A stretch of 64,000 bases of DNA from assembly GCA_013396755.1 (NCBI GenBank), contig VWZF01006015.1:62133-126132 (forward strand), given 5' to 3'. The notes beneath the pieces are model-generated. The model was given only the letters and a program-made list of their open reading frames with translations, did no database searches and had not been told where the DNA came from. Positions 26,340 through 39,769 of the stretch are shown here, one piece after another (position 1 is the first letter of the stretch; the number at the start of each line of letters is the position of its first letter). The DNA comes from Sclerurus mexicanus. Lineage: Eukaryota; Chordata; Aves; Passeriformes; Furnariidae. A program made the position numbers and the translations under genes.

Positions 26340-26900
26340 CCTGCAAACTGTCCTCCTCTTACTAGTTAATATTAGTATTCCGTTTGTGGAACGGGCAATG
26401 CAATTAACACTAAGGTACAGTCATTCATTCTGACTGGAGGACTCATGGGATCAGATGTACTGGGGATAGGAAGCGGAGGCTTTCTGCTGGGAAAGAATGT
26501 CACAGCACAGCGGACACAGAAATGAAAAGCTATTAATAATGATCCCGGAACTTCACTTCCATCAGCTGTTTATTTAAAGGTGCTCCGTATTCAAAGCCTC
26601 CTGATTTATGTGGGCAATAACACTCACAGTCCTGGGATCACTTTTTTTAAGCAAGGCTAATGGGGTGAAACCATCATACTGCGACAGTAGAGATCAAGCT
26701 GGGAAAATGATACTGGAGAGAAAAATAAACTATTGCCTAGATAATCCCGGAGCTACGCTAGACTGGGAGCTGGTGTGAGCTCCCTGCTCTTCCAGCATTT
26801 ATTAAGGCTTTTATTTCCTTTTTTTCTTGGTCTTTGTGAACAGAATTTACTAGGCATGGAAGGATATAAAAATTTGATTCTACCAGACAGGATGCTGAAA
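26340..26900. promoter_or_regulatory. Candidate conserved non-coding block, intron 1
   Basis: AT-rich stretch with dense homeodomain-type TAAT words (for example TTAATATTAGTATT near 26366 and GCTATTAATAATGATC near 26529), TTTATTTAAAG and GGAATTTAC-like words. Low CpG and an absence of simple repeats or transposon similarity give it the look of a vertebrate enhancer. This is a judgement from composition only. Confidence 0.35.
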
Positions 26901-27659
26901 TGCTTCTTCACTTGTATGCAAGTGGAACTTTGCCTGTAGTGCAGCTGTGTGTGGTTGTTCAGCCATGCAGTGCCCTCGGGCAGGTGACCTCTCCATCCCT
27001 GTCCCTGGGGCTCCCATCCTGTCTTGGTCCCTTCCTGAGGGACTGGTTCCTCCAGAGAAAGGGGTCTCTGCAATGTGGGTTTTAGCTGCACAGTGCTGGT
27101 ACATGAGTGCCTGGAGGGACAGAGGTGGGATGTTCTGGACTGTGGCATGGAGGGGAGGAAGGGCTGCTCTGCTCTGGGGGAAATCAGGTTCTGTGCGGGT
27201 TCTCTTTACGGGGCTGTTCACCTGGCAGCATCAGGGAGGGCTGCTTTGTGGAACTTGAGTGCTGGGCTCTTGGCCTGGCACATGTGTTTGACACAAACTC
27301 GTGATGGTTACCTCATCCTACAGTTAAACCACGACAGGAGGTTGAGCTCCGAGTGAGAGAAGGACTCAGGGCAGGACGAGTGCCACAGTGGTGCTGGTTT
27401 CTTCTGAACCTGCTATAGAGCCCTTGGGGGCAGGAGCTGGTTTCAGCAGCTCCCTCTGGGCATCGGGCAGCATGCAGGAGAGCCAGGTGTTGGCCACCAG
27501 CGGATGCATGACTTGTGGTATCTGCAGGGCAGTGAGCAGCTTTGGGCAAAAGCTGCATGTTTTTCCTGGGGAGGTGAAATGGCCCCAAGGCCACCGAGCT
27601 GCCGTGCGTGTTGCCCTGGGCAGTGACTGACTCCTGGGACACGGCTCCGTGTGCTGTGC

Positions 27660-27780
27660 GCCGTCAGAAGCTGCTGGTGGTGATGTGATTAGTGGGATGA
27701 AGCAAATGATTCCAAATAAATAATGCATCTATCATTAATGGCTGAATGCAGAATTTAGCCTGTTGCTGTTGTCTGCAAGT
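27660..27780. promoter_or_regulatory. Short candidate conserved non-coding block, intron 1
   Basis: Contains GATGTGATTAGTGGG, CAAATAAATAATGCATC and CATTAATGGC in about 100 bp, a cluster of homeodomain and POU-like words with no repeat similarity. Function is inferred from composition only. Confidence 0.3.
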
Positions 27781-28479
27781 TGCTTACAAGGAGGTCGTAG
27801 TCTTTTAGTGTGTTGTAGGCTGTTCTCTGCAGCTCACTGTCAGGTGCTTTGCTGTGAGGATTCCTGGCCCTCTGCTCCTGTGTGTAGATCCCTGGCCCAG
27901 CAAGAGGGTCTGGTCCCTGCTGGTTGTACTTTGTGAAGGGGAGGTGGGCTTTGCTTTGAATGGGTTTCTTCCAGGGTGACTATCCAGGGACTCCTGTGGG
28001 GCTGTGACACTGGTGCTCGTTCTCAAGAACACCTGCTCACTGCTGGTCTGATTCTACTCAAAATACAGCCTGAGGGACCCAGGGAGGGACCTAGCAGGGC
28101 TCTGATCTCCTGGGCAGCCTCAGGTGCCCACCCCTTGCTGTGCTCTTCTTGGCAATACTGACTTTCAAACAGACTTGGCCAAAAGGTACCATCTGTGTAG
28201 GAGACTCATCTTTCAGGGATTCCTGCCAGCTGTGTGGACTGCTCTGTGCAATGCTGTGACTTAGCAAAGCATGTGTGCTTCCTGTTTGGGGACGAGGCTG
28301 TGCAGGGTTCCACTTCAGGTTCCTGAATTCCTGTGGTACCCAGATTCCTTCCTTTCTTCCCAGTGTGTTTGCTCAGGAATTCTAGGAGAGCAGGAAGGTT
28401 TGAACTTAGAGCCTCTTCTTCCACATGCCAGAAAAACCTGTGTGTAGACAGAGTGGTGTTGGGTTTTAGCAGGATATTG

Positions 28480-30500
28480 AATAAATAATACTTACCCATT
28501 ATACTATCTTGTCTCTAATTTTTATTTAATGAACTCCTTTGAAAATAAGAAAATCGTTGTAACAGTTTTCTTAAGTGAGAAAGATCGGGTTGGAATTGGC
28601 ATTAAAGAGACTAATTACATGCATTCTTCCATCTTTCTGCTGGCAGTTTATTGCTGCAGGCTCATCCTGAGGTGCTGAGGAAGCCACTTACCTTGGGCCA
28701 AAGGCACCTGAAGAGGTATCTGCAACAGAAAGCTTGTGCCTGCTTCTAATCTGGGCTGTGCACAACTGGATCCTCTTGTTGCACTGGAGGAAAAGTACTG
28801 TGAAAACTGTGCAGCCCCACAGTTCTTATCCTGGTTTTTTGCTGCTCACTTGTCCTCCCTCGTGACTTCTCTGCTTCATTGTGGAGGATCCTGTGGGGGC
28901 TTAGTCTCAAAATGGCAGTGTGATGCCATGGAAAGGACTTCCTTGGTCTTGTGCTTTCTGTAAAGAGGAGTTGCATGTCTCCTGTCAGGAAGACTGAGGG
29001 ATTTCCAAGGACAAAATTGCTAAGAGGATTAACATGTATAGGGAAGAAGAGTGAGCAGCAGCAAGAGACCTACCTGAAAGTGGCATGTGCCTGCCATAGT
29101 ATTTATTTCACCAGAGGACTGAGTCTGAACATGACCTTGAACCCGGAGAAGCAAATTGAAGAGGTTTCTTTGAACCCTTATGGCTCAGTATAATACCCAC
29201 TTGTAATTCTCTGTAGGAATTTGGGGAGACTTTCACAAGAGGTGGAAAGTTGCAGTCAAAGCTGTGAACATCTTCAATTTTCCATTTAATCACACAATAT
29301 TGAATGATAAATAATTCATGCATTTGCCAAACATTGGCTTAAAAGAACTCAATTCCCTCCACATTTGTCAAAGTGAAAGAATTCCATTTTGTGCTTTTTT
29401 TATTTTACTTTGTCCTTTAACTCCTATCCAAACGCCCTGCTGTCTGGGCCATCAGCTTTGATTCCACTTGCCCTGTTTGGGGCTCATGCCTTTCCTTTCT
29501 TGTCACTTCTGGAGTTCAGGGCCCAAAGAATTGGCAGCAGGGGGCAAAGGGAGGGAGTGATGGTGGTGCCTGTGTGTCCCTGGGCTGTACCAGTTGCAGC
29601 TCTGGCAGTGGAAGGTTCTCTGCTCTGCTCTCTGGGAGCACTTCTGGCTCTCCAGGAGGTGCTTAGCATAGAAGATGTGAATCTTTTGGGAATGCAACTT
29701 CTGACTCTCGACAGCATGTTTGTAAGGGGGTGACTTTTAGATATGGCTATCTGTCCAGATCCTAAAATTAAAGACTTGCACTGAGCTCTGGAGATTTCTC
29801 TCCACAGCAGGAGGAACTCTGTCCATCCCAGCAGTTGCGACAGAGATGCTGTGATGGCTGCCTCCACCTCCTCTCAGAGATTGTTTTTAAAGACGAATTA
29901 AAAGTATTGTATTCACGTAGACAAGGCATGAAAATTCCATATTTGGAAAAGAATTGCTGCAGAGCGAGACCGTTATGGCTGTAAAACCCTCTTCCCTAGG
30001 GCAAGCGTTGAGATTTTCTTTGCAATTAAAATTTCTTTGAAACTTGGACCAGAGAAGATTTGGAGGGAAAAAAAAAAAATCTCCTGAACTTTGAAAATAC
30101 TTCTTTCCAAACAATGCTTGTGTTAGAGCTTTAACAAATACTGTTCCTCCCAGTGTGTCTGATAGCAGAAAGTGACTGAACATGAGAAGTCAAAAGGTTG
30201 TGAATAGCTCCTGCTCCAGCAGTTACCTCACTCTTCTATTAGAATTTCTCAAGGCAGCATCAAAGGGGACAATAATTATACTTAAAGCAACTTAAAAAGA
30301 AGGGATAAGATGCATGTTTAGTCATACAGTCCTGAGCAATTCGTAGATAAATGTTCCGCTGGAAAAACAACTTTTCTGAACTATGTACAAGTTTATCTGA
30401 GAGGAAAGGTAGATAAAGTTCCTTGCTGGGAGAGTAATTCCAAGGAAGCAGAAAGAGGAAATCCAGAGATTTACTTCAAGAACAAGCATGACTACAGTTT
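28480..30500. other. AT-rich stretches in intron 1
   Basis: Several AT-rich segments (28480-28640, 29205-29420, 29880-30500) are separated by GC-richer DNA. They carry ATAATTCATG, TTTAATCACAC and TTAATTAC-type words and a 12-A run near 30070. There is no coding potential or recognisable mobile element. They may include regulatory elements. Confidence 0.25.
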
Positions 30501-33500
30501 TACTATGGTTAATGGGCTTTCTGCCCTGTTGCCAGAGCTGAGGCTAGGGTGACATTAGTAAGAGAAGTTGATTTTTATCACTGCCTGCCTGTCTTCTGTG
30601 CTCTTTATCATGACTGAGGACTTGCTGAAAGGCAGATTGCTACCAAACATTGCTTTGCATAGTCTGGACGTGCACTTGGGATATGCTCATTCAGTAACTG
30701 GTTACACAACCTTTTCACTGTATAAGGAAAAATACAAGTAATTTAAATATCTTATTTCAAAAGCCTCTACAATTTTGAATCCCTTGGCCACTGATGTCCA
30801 ACATTTGTATACACTGTGGTGCTTTGTGCCATCCAGGTCAGTATCTCTAGCCAACTCTCACTTGATTGGCAAAATGTGTTATGATTCTGGAAAGGACACT
30901 GAATTAGGGGATGCCTTCTGCAGGATGCATTTCGGTAGGGGGATGCAACAGGGGTTCCAGAGCTTGCAGTGGCAAAAGCCTGTCTAGCTCGCAGTTGCTC
31001 TCTGTGGCACCAGTGCTCTGATATGTTGTCCAGCTTTATCTGAACATGGTGCCTCTAATGCCACTGATGGGATCTGCTATGGCATGGGATCTTGCAGCAA
31101 AGTGGCTCTGATCATAATCCATTTTGATGTGTATGGGCATCCCACAGCTTTGCTTTCAGCAGTGCTGATGTCCCTTGCAGAATTGTTAGCCGTGTGTGTT
31201 TTTGTATTCCAAAGGCACTGGTTTGTGGGTGCTGTAGCAGTGCAGAGGAAGTTGGAACAGCAGCCAGGTGTTTTAACTCTGCAGAGCACTCCCTGTAGGG
31301 CAGAGGGCCGAATCACCTGACCATTTCATTGCCCAGTCCAAAGGAGTAACAATGGGATGCCTCTTGGATGCTAGGGAAGAGCTGTGGGAATAATGGGTGG
31401 GTGCTTTGACCACAGTCCAGACTTGGTGTGGAACTGGTGCTCATTATCAGGAGGCAGTGTATGGGATGTTGGAAGCTTGCATGTGATACACTTGCCTGGT
31501 CTGGAATTGACACTATCTTATGTCTGGCAAGATTGCCTCATCCCTTGTCTCTAGATTTTGAGGAGAAGTTTATAAAAGAAAAAAAAAGAATATCTTTGCC
31601 TTATCTTGTCTTACAATATCCAGTAGACAAAGTGAGCTCCAGAGAGCCTGAGTTCATGTCTTAGCCCTAGGCCTGGAGATTATGAACCATCTTAAAGCTT
31701 TACAGCAGCCCTGCCATGCTTGTATTACGTTCGTACAACAGATATGGGGAGTGTGCTCTAGCCAGCCTGTTCCTTCTTCCAGGGAGGGGAGCATTAAGCG
31801 GATTTGAATCCTGTTTAACAGGAGGAGATATGGTCACAGACTGTGTGCTGCTGCACTGTAGGCAGTACTAGAGAAGAATTGCTGCTGAAGTAATTGCAGG
31901 ATTTTTCCTGTCCTGTCTCCCAGCAAGGTCTGTCTGAGGCTGGGCTGTTGTGCTGCCCAGGCTCTTGGATGTGAAGCAGGTGGTCTCCCCGTGGATGCAG
32001 ACTGAGCTGGCATTAGTGTGGTCCTCAGAACTGCTCTTGTACTTGCACGTGCTCTGTTCCCTCATGGTGACACAGCTGGCATGTGTGGATGTTGCTGGAT
32101 CTGCTGCACACCCTCTGAGCTCTCAGGGAGCTGCTCCTTTCTTGGCTTTGCTGGGTAGCAGGTCTGGAACTGGGTAATAGATGTTCCCAGTTTGAATTAA
32201 TTCAAAGCAGCGGGAGGGCCATGCGAGCCAGGACTGAGCTATTGTTTCTGACCAGCAACCCTCCCACTGCAGCCTTGTGTCCTCTGGATTGTGGGCATGC
32301 CATGGAAAAGCAGAAGAAAGCCCAAGCTTTCGGGAGCTCCTGTCTTGCGCTTGGCATTCATTCTGTGGCTCTGCCTTTTTGAGGGTGGCACAACAGTGTC
32401 TTGTTCTTGCTCCTCAGCAGCTTTGGTAGCATCCTTGTGGTCGAGGAGGGAGGGCTTTCCTTCCCCTCTGTTGCATCTTTAGGTAGCTGGTGGGCAGCTC
32501 TGCATTTTCTACCAATTTTAAGAGCTTGTCTCGGAGGAATAGCACTGGTGTGCCAACACTCCTGGTAGAGCTACAGGCATGGGGAACACTGCATGAGCTC
32601 CTGGGTGGGATTGATCCTCCTGGGGCACCACTGCCCTGACCTTGGGACTACAGCCATGCTGGGCAGTAATGCAGGACTGTGATGTATTGGGCAGTGCTAT
32701 CCTTGTATGCTGTTGCCTGCCCATGTTTTCCCCCTCCCCCTGCCTACTTTCTCCTGCATCAGCCTGCATTTGTAAAATGAAATAAATATTGACATGGACG
32801 GGATGCTATTCAATTTGTCCTGATCACTGGGCTGCGGTGAGTTCTGACAGAGCACAGTGTAAAACATAAGCTCAGGATGTAATTTCTACTGTCAACATGA
32901 TGTACAGTATAGCTGTGCCAAATGCACACCAACAAACTGCACAAGCTCTTGTGGGAAGGGTTGTGCTGATAATTGGGAAGCAGGGATGGCAGAGCAGCAG
33001 GAGAGGGGACATCACTCTGGGCCTGGGGCTGTGTGAGGGTTTGGTGCTTCACTCTATGCATGAAAACCTGCCTGGTGTGGAGAGCGCCTGGGCATGCTGC
33101 CACATGGGTGCCTGTGTACTGCTGCCTGCTGGGACCCTGCAGGCTGAGCTGGCTGCAGCAGCAGCTCCCACTGGTTATTTATGACCCCACTGCTCACATG
33201 TGGCAGAGAGAAGTGGCACTTCCAGCTGTTGGTGAAAGGTCTGCAATAACACGAGGAAATAAATATAGTGCTAGTCTTAGTTCCTGTGCACAGGACCTTC
33301 TGTGGTGCCTTGATTCCTGCTGCTGCAAGAGTACAAGCAGGATTTGGGGGTCTTGGCTTTGTGGCCTCTGGAAGAGGTCTGTGATGTGCCAGCTGGAAAG
33401 AAGGGTGTGCACACTGAGAAGAGACATGACCCTGACCCCAGCTGTGGCCTGAAGCTGTGACAGACACAGGCTGAGAATTTGTGGGTGGAGAAGGGGGATC

Positions 33501-36500
33501 TGGTTTGTGTCAATGAGCCTGGATACTGTTGTGTCTCTGGGTCAGTGTTTTGAAGTGGCTCTGGGTGTGGGGGGCTGGAGATTGCCGTAGGTTGTGTAGG
33601 TGGGCTTTGCAGTGTGAGACCTAACAAGGTGGGGTTACGCTGCCTCCATCACTCTTCACAGAAAGAGCTTGCCAACAGCCCAGCTGAGTGTAGCTGAACT
33701 TTGGACAAGTGAGACAGCCACCAGCAGACCACATTAGCTCAGATGTAGCAGTAGGATGAGAAATCTGTTAAATATAAAAAGCAGCATAATAGCTGAGACT
33801 CTAAACACAAGGTTGTAGTTCCCACAGCAACGCAGCCCAGCCCATAGGTGCTCAGCAGGACTCTCCTCTCTGTGGCAGGAGCTGCTCTGTGGAGTGCTCA
33901 GATGCAACAGGGCTGAACAAGTTGCCTTGGGAACTGTGGGCCAGCTTGTCCACCAGCCAGGGAGCAGCTCTGCTCGAGTGGAGCTCACCCACTGCAGCAT
34001 CTTCTGCCCTCACTTCCTCTTCTCTGCCTTGCCTTAATATGTGCATATAAATTGTTGTTTTTACTGTTTTATTGATACTCTTTAGGATTATGCTGCTTCC
34101 ATTTATGTGCTGTAACTCTGGCCAGAGTGGCACAGAAGATACAGTGCCCATTTCTGAACAAGGAGCAGGGCTGTCCCTGTGTGCACAGGGCTGTCTGCAG
34201 GGTGTGGCTCAGGTAGTCACGTCATGGAGGAAATCACCTGCCACTCAGGTGTGAATTGGTGTGATGAGGAGAATGAAGGTGGCTCCTGCTGCATCACGGT
34301 GCTGTCTGCCAGCTGTGTGCCCTGAGCACTGTGTGCTGGAGGCGGTGGGGAATGCGCTGCCTTTGTGCCAGCTCGGTCGGGACCCCTGGTTTCTGATGTT
34401 ACTTGTGGCGTCAGGATTTGAACCACTGGACGGGCTTTTGTTCAGCCTCCCCGTATGTTCAGAAGGCCTTCGGTCCTGCAGAACTGCTCCCTGGCAGTGG
34501 CATTGCTGTCTTGTCAGGCTTCTGTCAGGGCTTTATGAACCAGTGTGGGTGGATCTGCTCTTGGATGGCAAGGAGAGGGTGCTGAGTGGGCAGAGTGAGA
34601 GACTTCAGCAGCTGGTGGCTGCCTCTCCCTAAGGCTATGCTGACGTAGTTGTCCTGAGAAATACTCTTTAAGTTCTTTTTCTGGCAGTTCCGTTTACCAG
34701 GTACAACTCATTTGTACTCAGACTTTGGGTGCATCTGGAGGTGTTGCCTGCAAAAGTGATGCAGAGTGGTAGGGCAGAGATGCTGGATAGGGTGTTCTTC
34801 CCACATTACTGTTTGCCTTGGGTGTTGACCTGAAACTCTTGCTCTGGCACAGCTTGTGCTGTTCAGTTTGTTGACAATTCTCACTGTCTGTGGAACTTAC
34901 TCCAAAATAACCACAAATCTCTCAGATGTGAGAAATTGAGAGATTCTGTTTGTGACAGTGGTCCACTGTATCTTAGCATATGTATCTTCTGTGTACCTGT
35001 GTAAACATGATAAGGCACATTTGCACACATGTTGTTGTTATTGTATTTTGTTCTGAAGCCTGTTGTGGGTCAGGCATTGATTCCATTGCTCCAGAGAGGG
35101 GACCATGATCTCTGTGAAGTTACTTTACCCTATGAGTCTTCTAACAGTGGGAAGAGATGACTCAGTCAATCCCCCACCTACAGGTCATCTCATTTCCCTA
35201 AGGCTCCAATATTAAATATTCTGGTGTGTGATATGGATCTCTCACCATACTGGCAAGCATAGCTCATCCTTTGGGAGCAGGGGTGGGAAGGGCTTCCGCA
35301 TGAGCAGGCCTGGCTGCAAGAGACAGTTGTGGCGTTGCCAACAAACTTACCTGGCTGATGCAGAGATGTCCTAATAACAAATGGGCTGGCAGGGAGAAGG
35401 AGTGGGAAGGAATGTTAGTGCTTCTGTACCATGATTGCTAACATAAAAATACACTGGAGACCCTGCCTTCCTTGGAGCATGAAGTGCAGCGGGCTGGCAC
35501 ATGTGACAGATGATGTGCATGTGTGAGTGGAACATAGCGTGTGTATGTGGAGAGGAAATGTGTGTGCACCCAGATGAGGCACAAATGCAGATGAAACAAT
35601 GCAGTGTGTATGAATGATCTTAGCTGTGCATGGGGTGGAATGTGTGCGAGCCCTCTGGTTGAACAGATTTGTTCCTGTTGTGTGACACACTACTTGTGAA
35701 CTGTGAACAGGCAGTGCAGAACGATGCCTGGCACTAGTGCCTTGTGGTTCTTGGTGAAGTGTTTGTCCTGTTAAGTAAATGCAGAAATGACAATGCAGCT
35801 CACTGGATGCTTTGGGAAATGGCCTTTTGGTGCAGGCATGCAGGGGAATGGCAAGTGGAAAAGAGTTTGAAGACCTTGGGAGCTGTCCCTACTCTGGAGT
35901 GCTGAGGCTGTTTACGTTCATGGAAGGGTCTGTGAAGGTGAGCATAGTCCGGTTCCCTTTCTATCAGGAGTAGATGGACATCTAGTCCAGGACCACTTTG
36001 CTTTCCGTTCATCCTCTTTCCCCCTCTGATTTAGAGGAACAGCTGACAGATTAATTCTGCAGACTGGTGCAAGTTTCATGAGTAGTTTAGGCTGTGGCTG
36101 GTATTGCGGAGCTCTGGTGGAAGCTCAGGAGGTTGGTGCAGGATGGATGCTGCATCCCCCATGTCCTGATCAGGTCTCTGCTCCCCAGGTGCTCACTGGA
36201 TGCAACGTACTCTTGGCCAAAGGTCTCATGTCTCAGTCCTTAGTGCCTTGTGGGTGGCTCAAAACTTACACCGGAGCCCTTTCTCAAACTGTTACCTTTA
36301 AAGTCAGCCAGGTGGTGAGTTCTTGAACAGATGCTTTTCTTCTGCCCACGGCTGCAGAAGTGAGATGACAGGAAAGCTTCTGCAGGGAAGGCTCTCAGGA
36401 GCAGCCTGCACTTCCCACAGTCAGGCGCTGACATCCGCCAGCATGTGGGACTGGTGTGGTCTGGTCCTGTGCAGCCAACAGCAGCTGTGTGGTGCCCGGA

Positions 36501-37577
36501 GTGCTGCTGCACAGCTCCTGACAGAGTGTGCAGCAATGACGCCCTGCAGGCACAGACCTTGCTCCCCTCAGCAACCAGGGCAGTGTAGTGAGGAGGTGCC
36601 CTTGTCAGTGGGTCCTTGGTCTCCAAGTCCCTGCCGGAGCAGATGATCACAGTGCTGAGAGCTCTGCAGCCCTCTCTTCTGTGTTCCTGCTCTGGCAGGA
36701 CCTGTGGGGCTGGGCTCTGCTGTGTGGCACCTGGGGCAGGGCAGTGTGGGGATACTGACTGAGGCTGTAGGAGCAGCATAGAGGGACACGGGGGCTGTGC
36801 TTTTTCACACTTGCACTGACACCTTGGCCTTTTCCAGGCTCCTGGAGATGCTCTTGGCCACCCTGCCCCTCCCTGTCTGAGCCAGCGGAGGATGGAAGTG
36901 ACAGGAATCAGCTGGGGAAAGGACCCTTCATGGAGTGCTGGGATGTCATCCCCCCGAAGATGGGAGTTACAAATGGCCTCCTTGTGACCTGCACGTGTGG
37001 CACAGACGGCTGCACTGCCAGACCCCTCGCACAGTAATCGAAGGCTGCCACAGGACTCGTGGGCATTGGCCACAGCGGCTCATCCTGTTAACTCCTCTGT
37101 GAAAACACACTTGGAAAAGCTTTCCTTCGCCTCCTGTGCATGACGGCTGTGGGTGCCTGTGACCCACAAGCTGCTGCAGCGTTCCCTGCCCGCCGGCGGG
37201 GTGGGCAGCAGGCTGTGCATCACCCCGCTCCCCAGCGAGACCGGCGGCAGCCAAGCACAGAGCAGTGCAGCTCTGTCCCTGGGGACAAATGCCAGCTGCC
37301 CGACTCCTCTCTGGAGACCCAGGAGCAGCCTGTGAGGCACCAGCACTGACTGCTCCCACGCGAGCAGCGGACAGTCCAGGGCACCTCTCATCACAGATGT
37401 GACTCGTGCTGGGACAGGAGTGCTCCAGCTGCAGGGCACGGCATGCAGCAGGGATGGGGATGCTCTGCGTTGACCGGGCAGCCTCACGCAGCTAGTGTGC
37501 ACTTCCCCCCTACTCTTCCCTAAAGGATGCTAGCAGCCTGTCTGAAAGCTCCTGCTCATGCAGCCTCCTAGAGTGCA

Positions 37578-37802
37578 ATGGCGAAGGGTCTGCAGGGCTT
37601 CTCGTGGACCATGCTGCTGCTGTTCTGTGCCATCCAGGAGCTGGGGTCCTGGGCCATGCACACGGCTGTGGAGGGCCCTGGCCTAGGGCAGCCAGGGGAC
37701 CCTGCACTGCTGGCCGGAGGGCGAGTGAAGCGTGGCTGGGTCTGGAATCAGTTCTTCGTGGTGGAGGAGTACACGGGCACGGAGCCGCTGTATGTGGGGA
37801 AG
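37578..37802 (+). CDS. CDH22: Cadherin-22, coding exon 1 (signal peptide, propeptide, start of EC1)
   Basis: Encodes residues 1-75 of a type II classical cadherin, a calcium-dependent homophilic adhesion protein of the plasma membrane known mainly from brain and pituitary. Residues 1-26 form a signal peptide with a hydrophobic core (TMLLLFCAI). A short propeptide follows and ends in the furin-type site RVKR (residues 49-52). The mature chain starts GWVWNQFFVVEEYTG, placing tryptophans at mature positions 2 and 4, the strand-swap residues of type II cadherins. The ATG has G at -3 and +4, and an in-frame TAG lies three codons upstream (37569-37571), so this is the true start. The exon ends at AAG before GTAAGC, phase 0. 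The acceptor is probably at 37525/37526, leaving about 52 nt of 5' UTR here. CDH22 is preferred over other type II members because the sequence around GTEPLYVGK and the next exon match what I know of CDH22 closely. Confidence 0.95.
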
Positions 37803-39019
37803 GTAAGCTAACCCAATGTCTCCATGGGGCTGACAGAGCTGCCTGCAGAGCAGACATGCTGGCAATGCAGGGAAGAGAGGACCTGTGTGAAGGGTGCTCA
37901 CAGGGGCTTGGTTAGAGAGGTACTCTATGGACTGGGACAGCAGTAGCCTGGTCCCTGCTGGGGGTGGCAAGGTTAATGTGCTCCCAGAGACTGCGATAGG
38001 AGCACTGCAGAATTCATGTCTATGTTCTTACAGTAGTCTGCTGGGTTCCTGTGGTCCTTGGGTGGATGCAAGAAGCCCTGTCTCTGTGGGACCTGCTGGC
38101 AGGTGACAGTGCCTTGCTGGGCAGGACTGGGTCTGTTGGTGGGAGCTTGTCACTTCTCTGCTGTGTGACCTTCTGGGGAGGCTGGACATGAACCTCTACT
38201 CTCTCAGCTCCTTGTGTCCTGAGGCTAAAGGAGCATTTCACCCTGGGGTTGCTGAGCTCTATTGTTTCCTGGGAGCTGTGGAGAAGTGAAGATGTGCTAT
38301 TTGTATCCTGCTGAAGGCAGTGCGAGCTGTTGGGACCAGCTGGAGGAGCGCGCTGCAGTCCTGCTAGAGCTGGGGATGTGGTCTCACCCCAAAGGAGAGT
38401 TCCCAAGAGCTTGTACAGCAGGGCTGTCTGATGGCCTCAGCTGTCTGGGCATGAGTCTGGAGGAGGCTTGAAAATAGGTTTCTTGGCTGGGGGCCAGCTG
38501 GGATTTCAGTGGTGATTTGTGTCCGTTTCGGCAGACACTCAAAGCCGTGCTCCTCCACCACCCTCGGAGCAGGCTCAGCTAATTCATGGCTCCCCTGGGA
38601 GCAGCAGAGGCACCAGGGCCTGTGACAGGCCTGGCAACACCTCGGCTCCAAATGAACCGAAACCTACAACTCACCCATTTTACAGCCCCTTTCTGCACCA
38701 CCCACCACATCACCTGCCCTGCTCGGGACAAGTCAGCCTGCACTGAGATCACTCCTTGTGGATCCTGCTCCCCAGGGCTGAAAGCCACCAGGGCCAGGCT
38801 TCTCCAGGGGCTGGGAAAAGATGTGGTGCCTGCCTGGGGTGGTCCCCAGCAGTGTGACAGACCTCCTGACACAGCCCATGCATCCAGAGCCTTCTGCATG
38901 GGAGGGACCCTGCAGGGTAGTGGGGGCTTGCCCTCTGTGGATGCCTCTCGCACACCTACGTGTGCTTTCCAAAGGGCCGATACCATTTCCATAAAATCTG
39001 GGTTCTCTAGCTAATCCTT

Positions 39020-39450
39020 CTTCTGAACTGTAATTTCCCCTGAGGCTGCTGTCAGTTTGATGTGGATTTCTTTGGGTTTTTTAAATAGAATTATGGGGTC
39101 AGCACTAGTTACAAACTTCTGCATGTGGACAGATCTATTTTAGATAGAGGAGAGGATTAAAGGGAAAAAAGCAGATTTAATTAAGTTGCTAATATTTAAA
39201 GAAAATTGATGAACTTGGGCTTTATGAGTTGGAGCAAACAGAGTGCGCCTTTATTACGGGCTAGTTTTTATTTGATTTTCTTTCTTTTCTAGCCCTGGAG
39301 TCATTTTTTATTTGTGTATCTGTGCTTTCTGTTTAATTGCTTTTAATAAGGAATGTGCACCTCTGTTCACATTTAATTTTGATTTAATTATTAGTACGTA
39401 ATTAATGGCTTCGTAAAAATCCTGGTTGTAGTCTTTTAGGACAAGAAAAC
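39020..39450. promoter_or_regulatory. Candidate conserved non-coding block A, intron 2
   Basis: Strongly AT-rich DNA containing ATTTAATTTTGATTTAATTA and GTACGTAATTAATGGC words near 39370-39410, plus TAAATAGAATTATGG near 39083. Such dense TAAT sites are common in neural enhancers bound by homeodomain factors. No transposon similarity is seen. Inferred from composition only. Confidence 0.38.
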
Positions 39451-39769
39451 TATTTTCCTGTTCAACAAACGGGACAGGTTAGCATTTTGTCCGCCCTCTC
39501 GATGCCCTGGTGCTGTGGGCACTGCTGTCCTGGGCTGGGGGTGAGCTGCAGGCAGGGCAGGGGGTCCCTCTCCTCCCAGGGCACAGTGCTGCTGGCATTC
39601 CCAGCCAGCAGTTGTGTGCCAGGGCTGTGTGACTTGGCTGTCCGGCCAGGGGTGATGGGATCCCTGAGGCTGCATGGGAACGTGGCACTCCCCAAGCCTG
39701 CCTGCTGGCTGGGAGAAGAGAACATCCCTGGGATGTGGTCTGGGCCCGTGGCATCTCCCCTTGGGTGTC

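Larger units (their letters stand above)
13329..37525 (+). other. Intron 1 of CDH22 (inferred), about 24 kb
   Basis: This is the long non-coding interval between the candidate 5' UTR donor and the ATG exon. A plausible acceptor is the pyrimidine-rich run ending in CCCTAAAG at 37525; AG at 37536 and 37562 are alternatives. No exon, RNA gene or CR1 copy is recognised inside it. It holds short A-runs (15141, 15284, 30070), a (TC)9 and a (TG)6 repeat, a small CpG-rich patch near 20.4-20.6 kb, and several AT-rich blocks listed separately. Large 5' introns of developmental genes commonly hold enhancers. Confidence 0.6.

Noticed and set aside
36240..37073. 277-codon minus-strand open frame before the ATG exon
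   Set aside because: No recognisable domain, odd Cys/Ser/Pro-rich composition, no supporting splice structure; most likely chance in GC-rich intron DNA.
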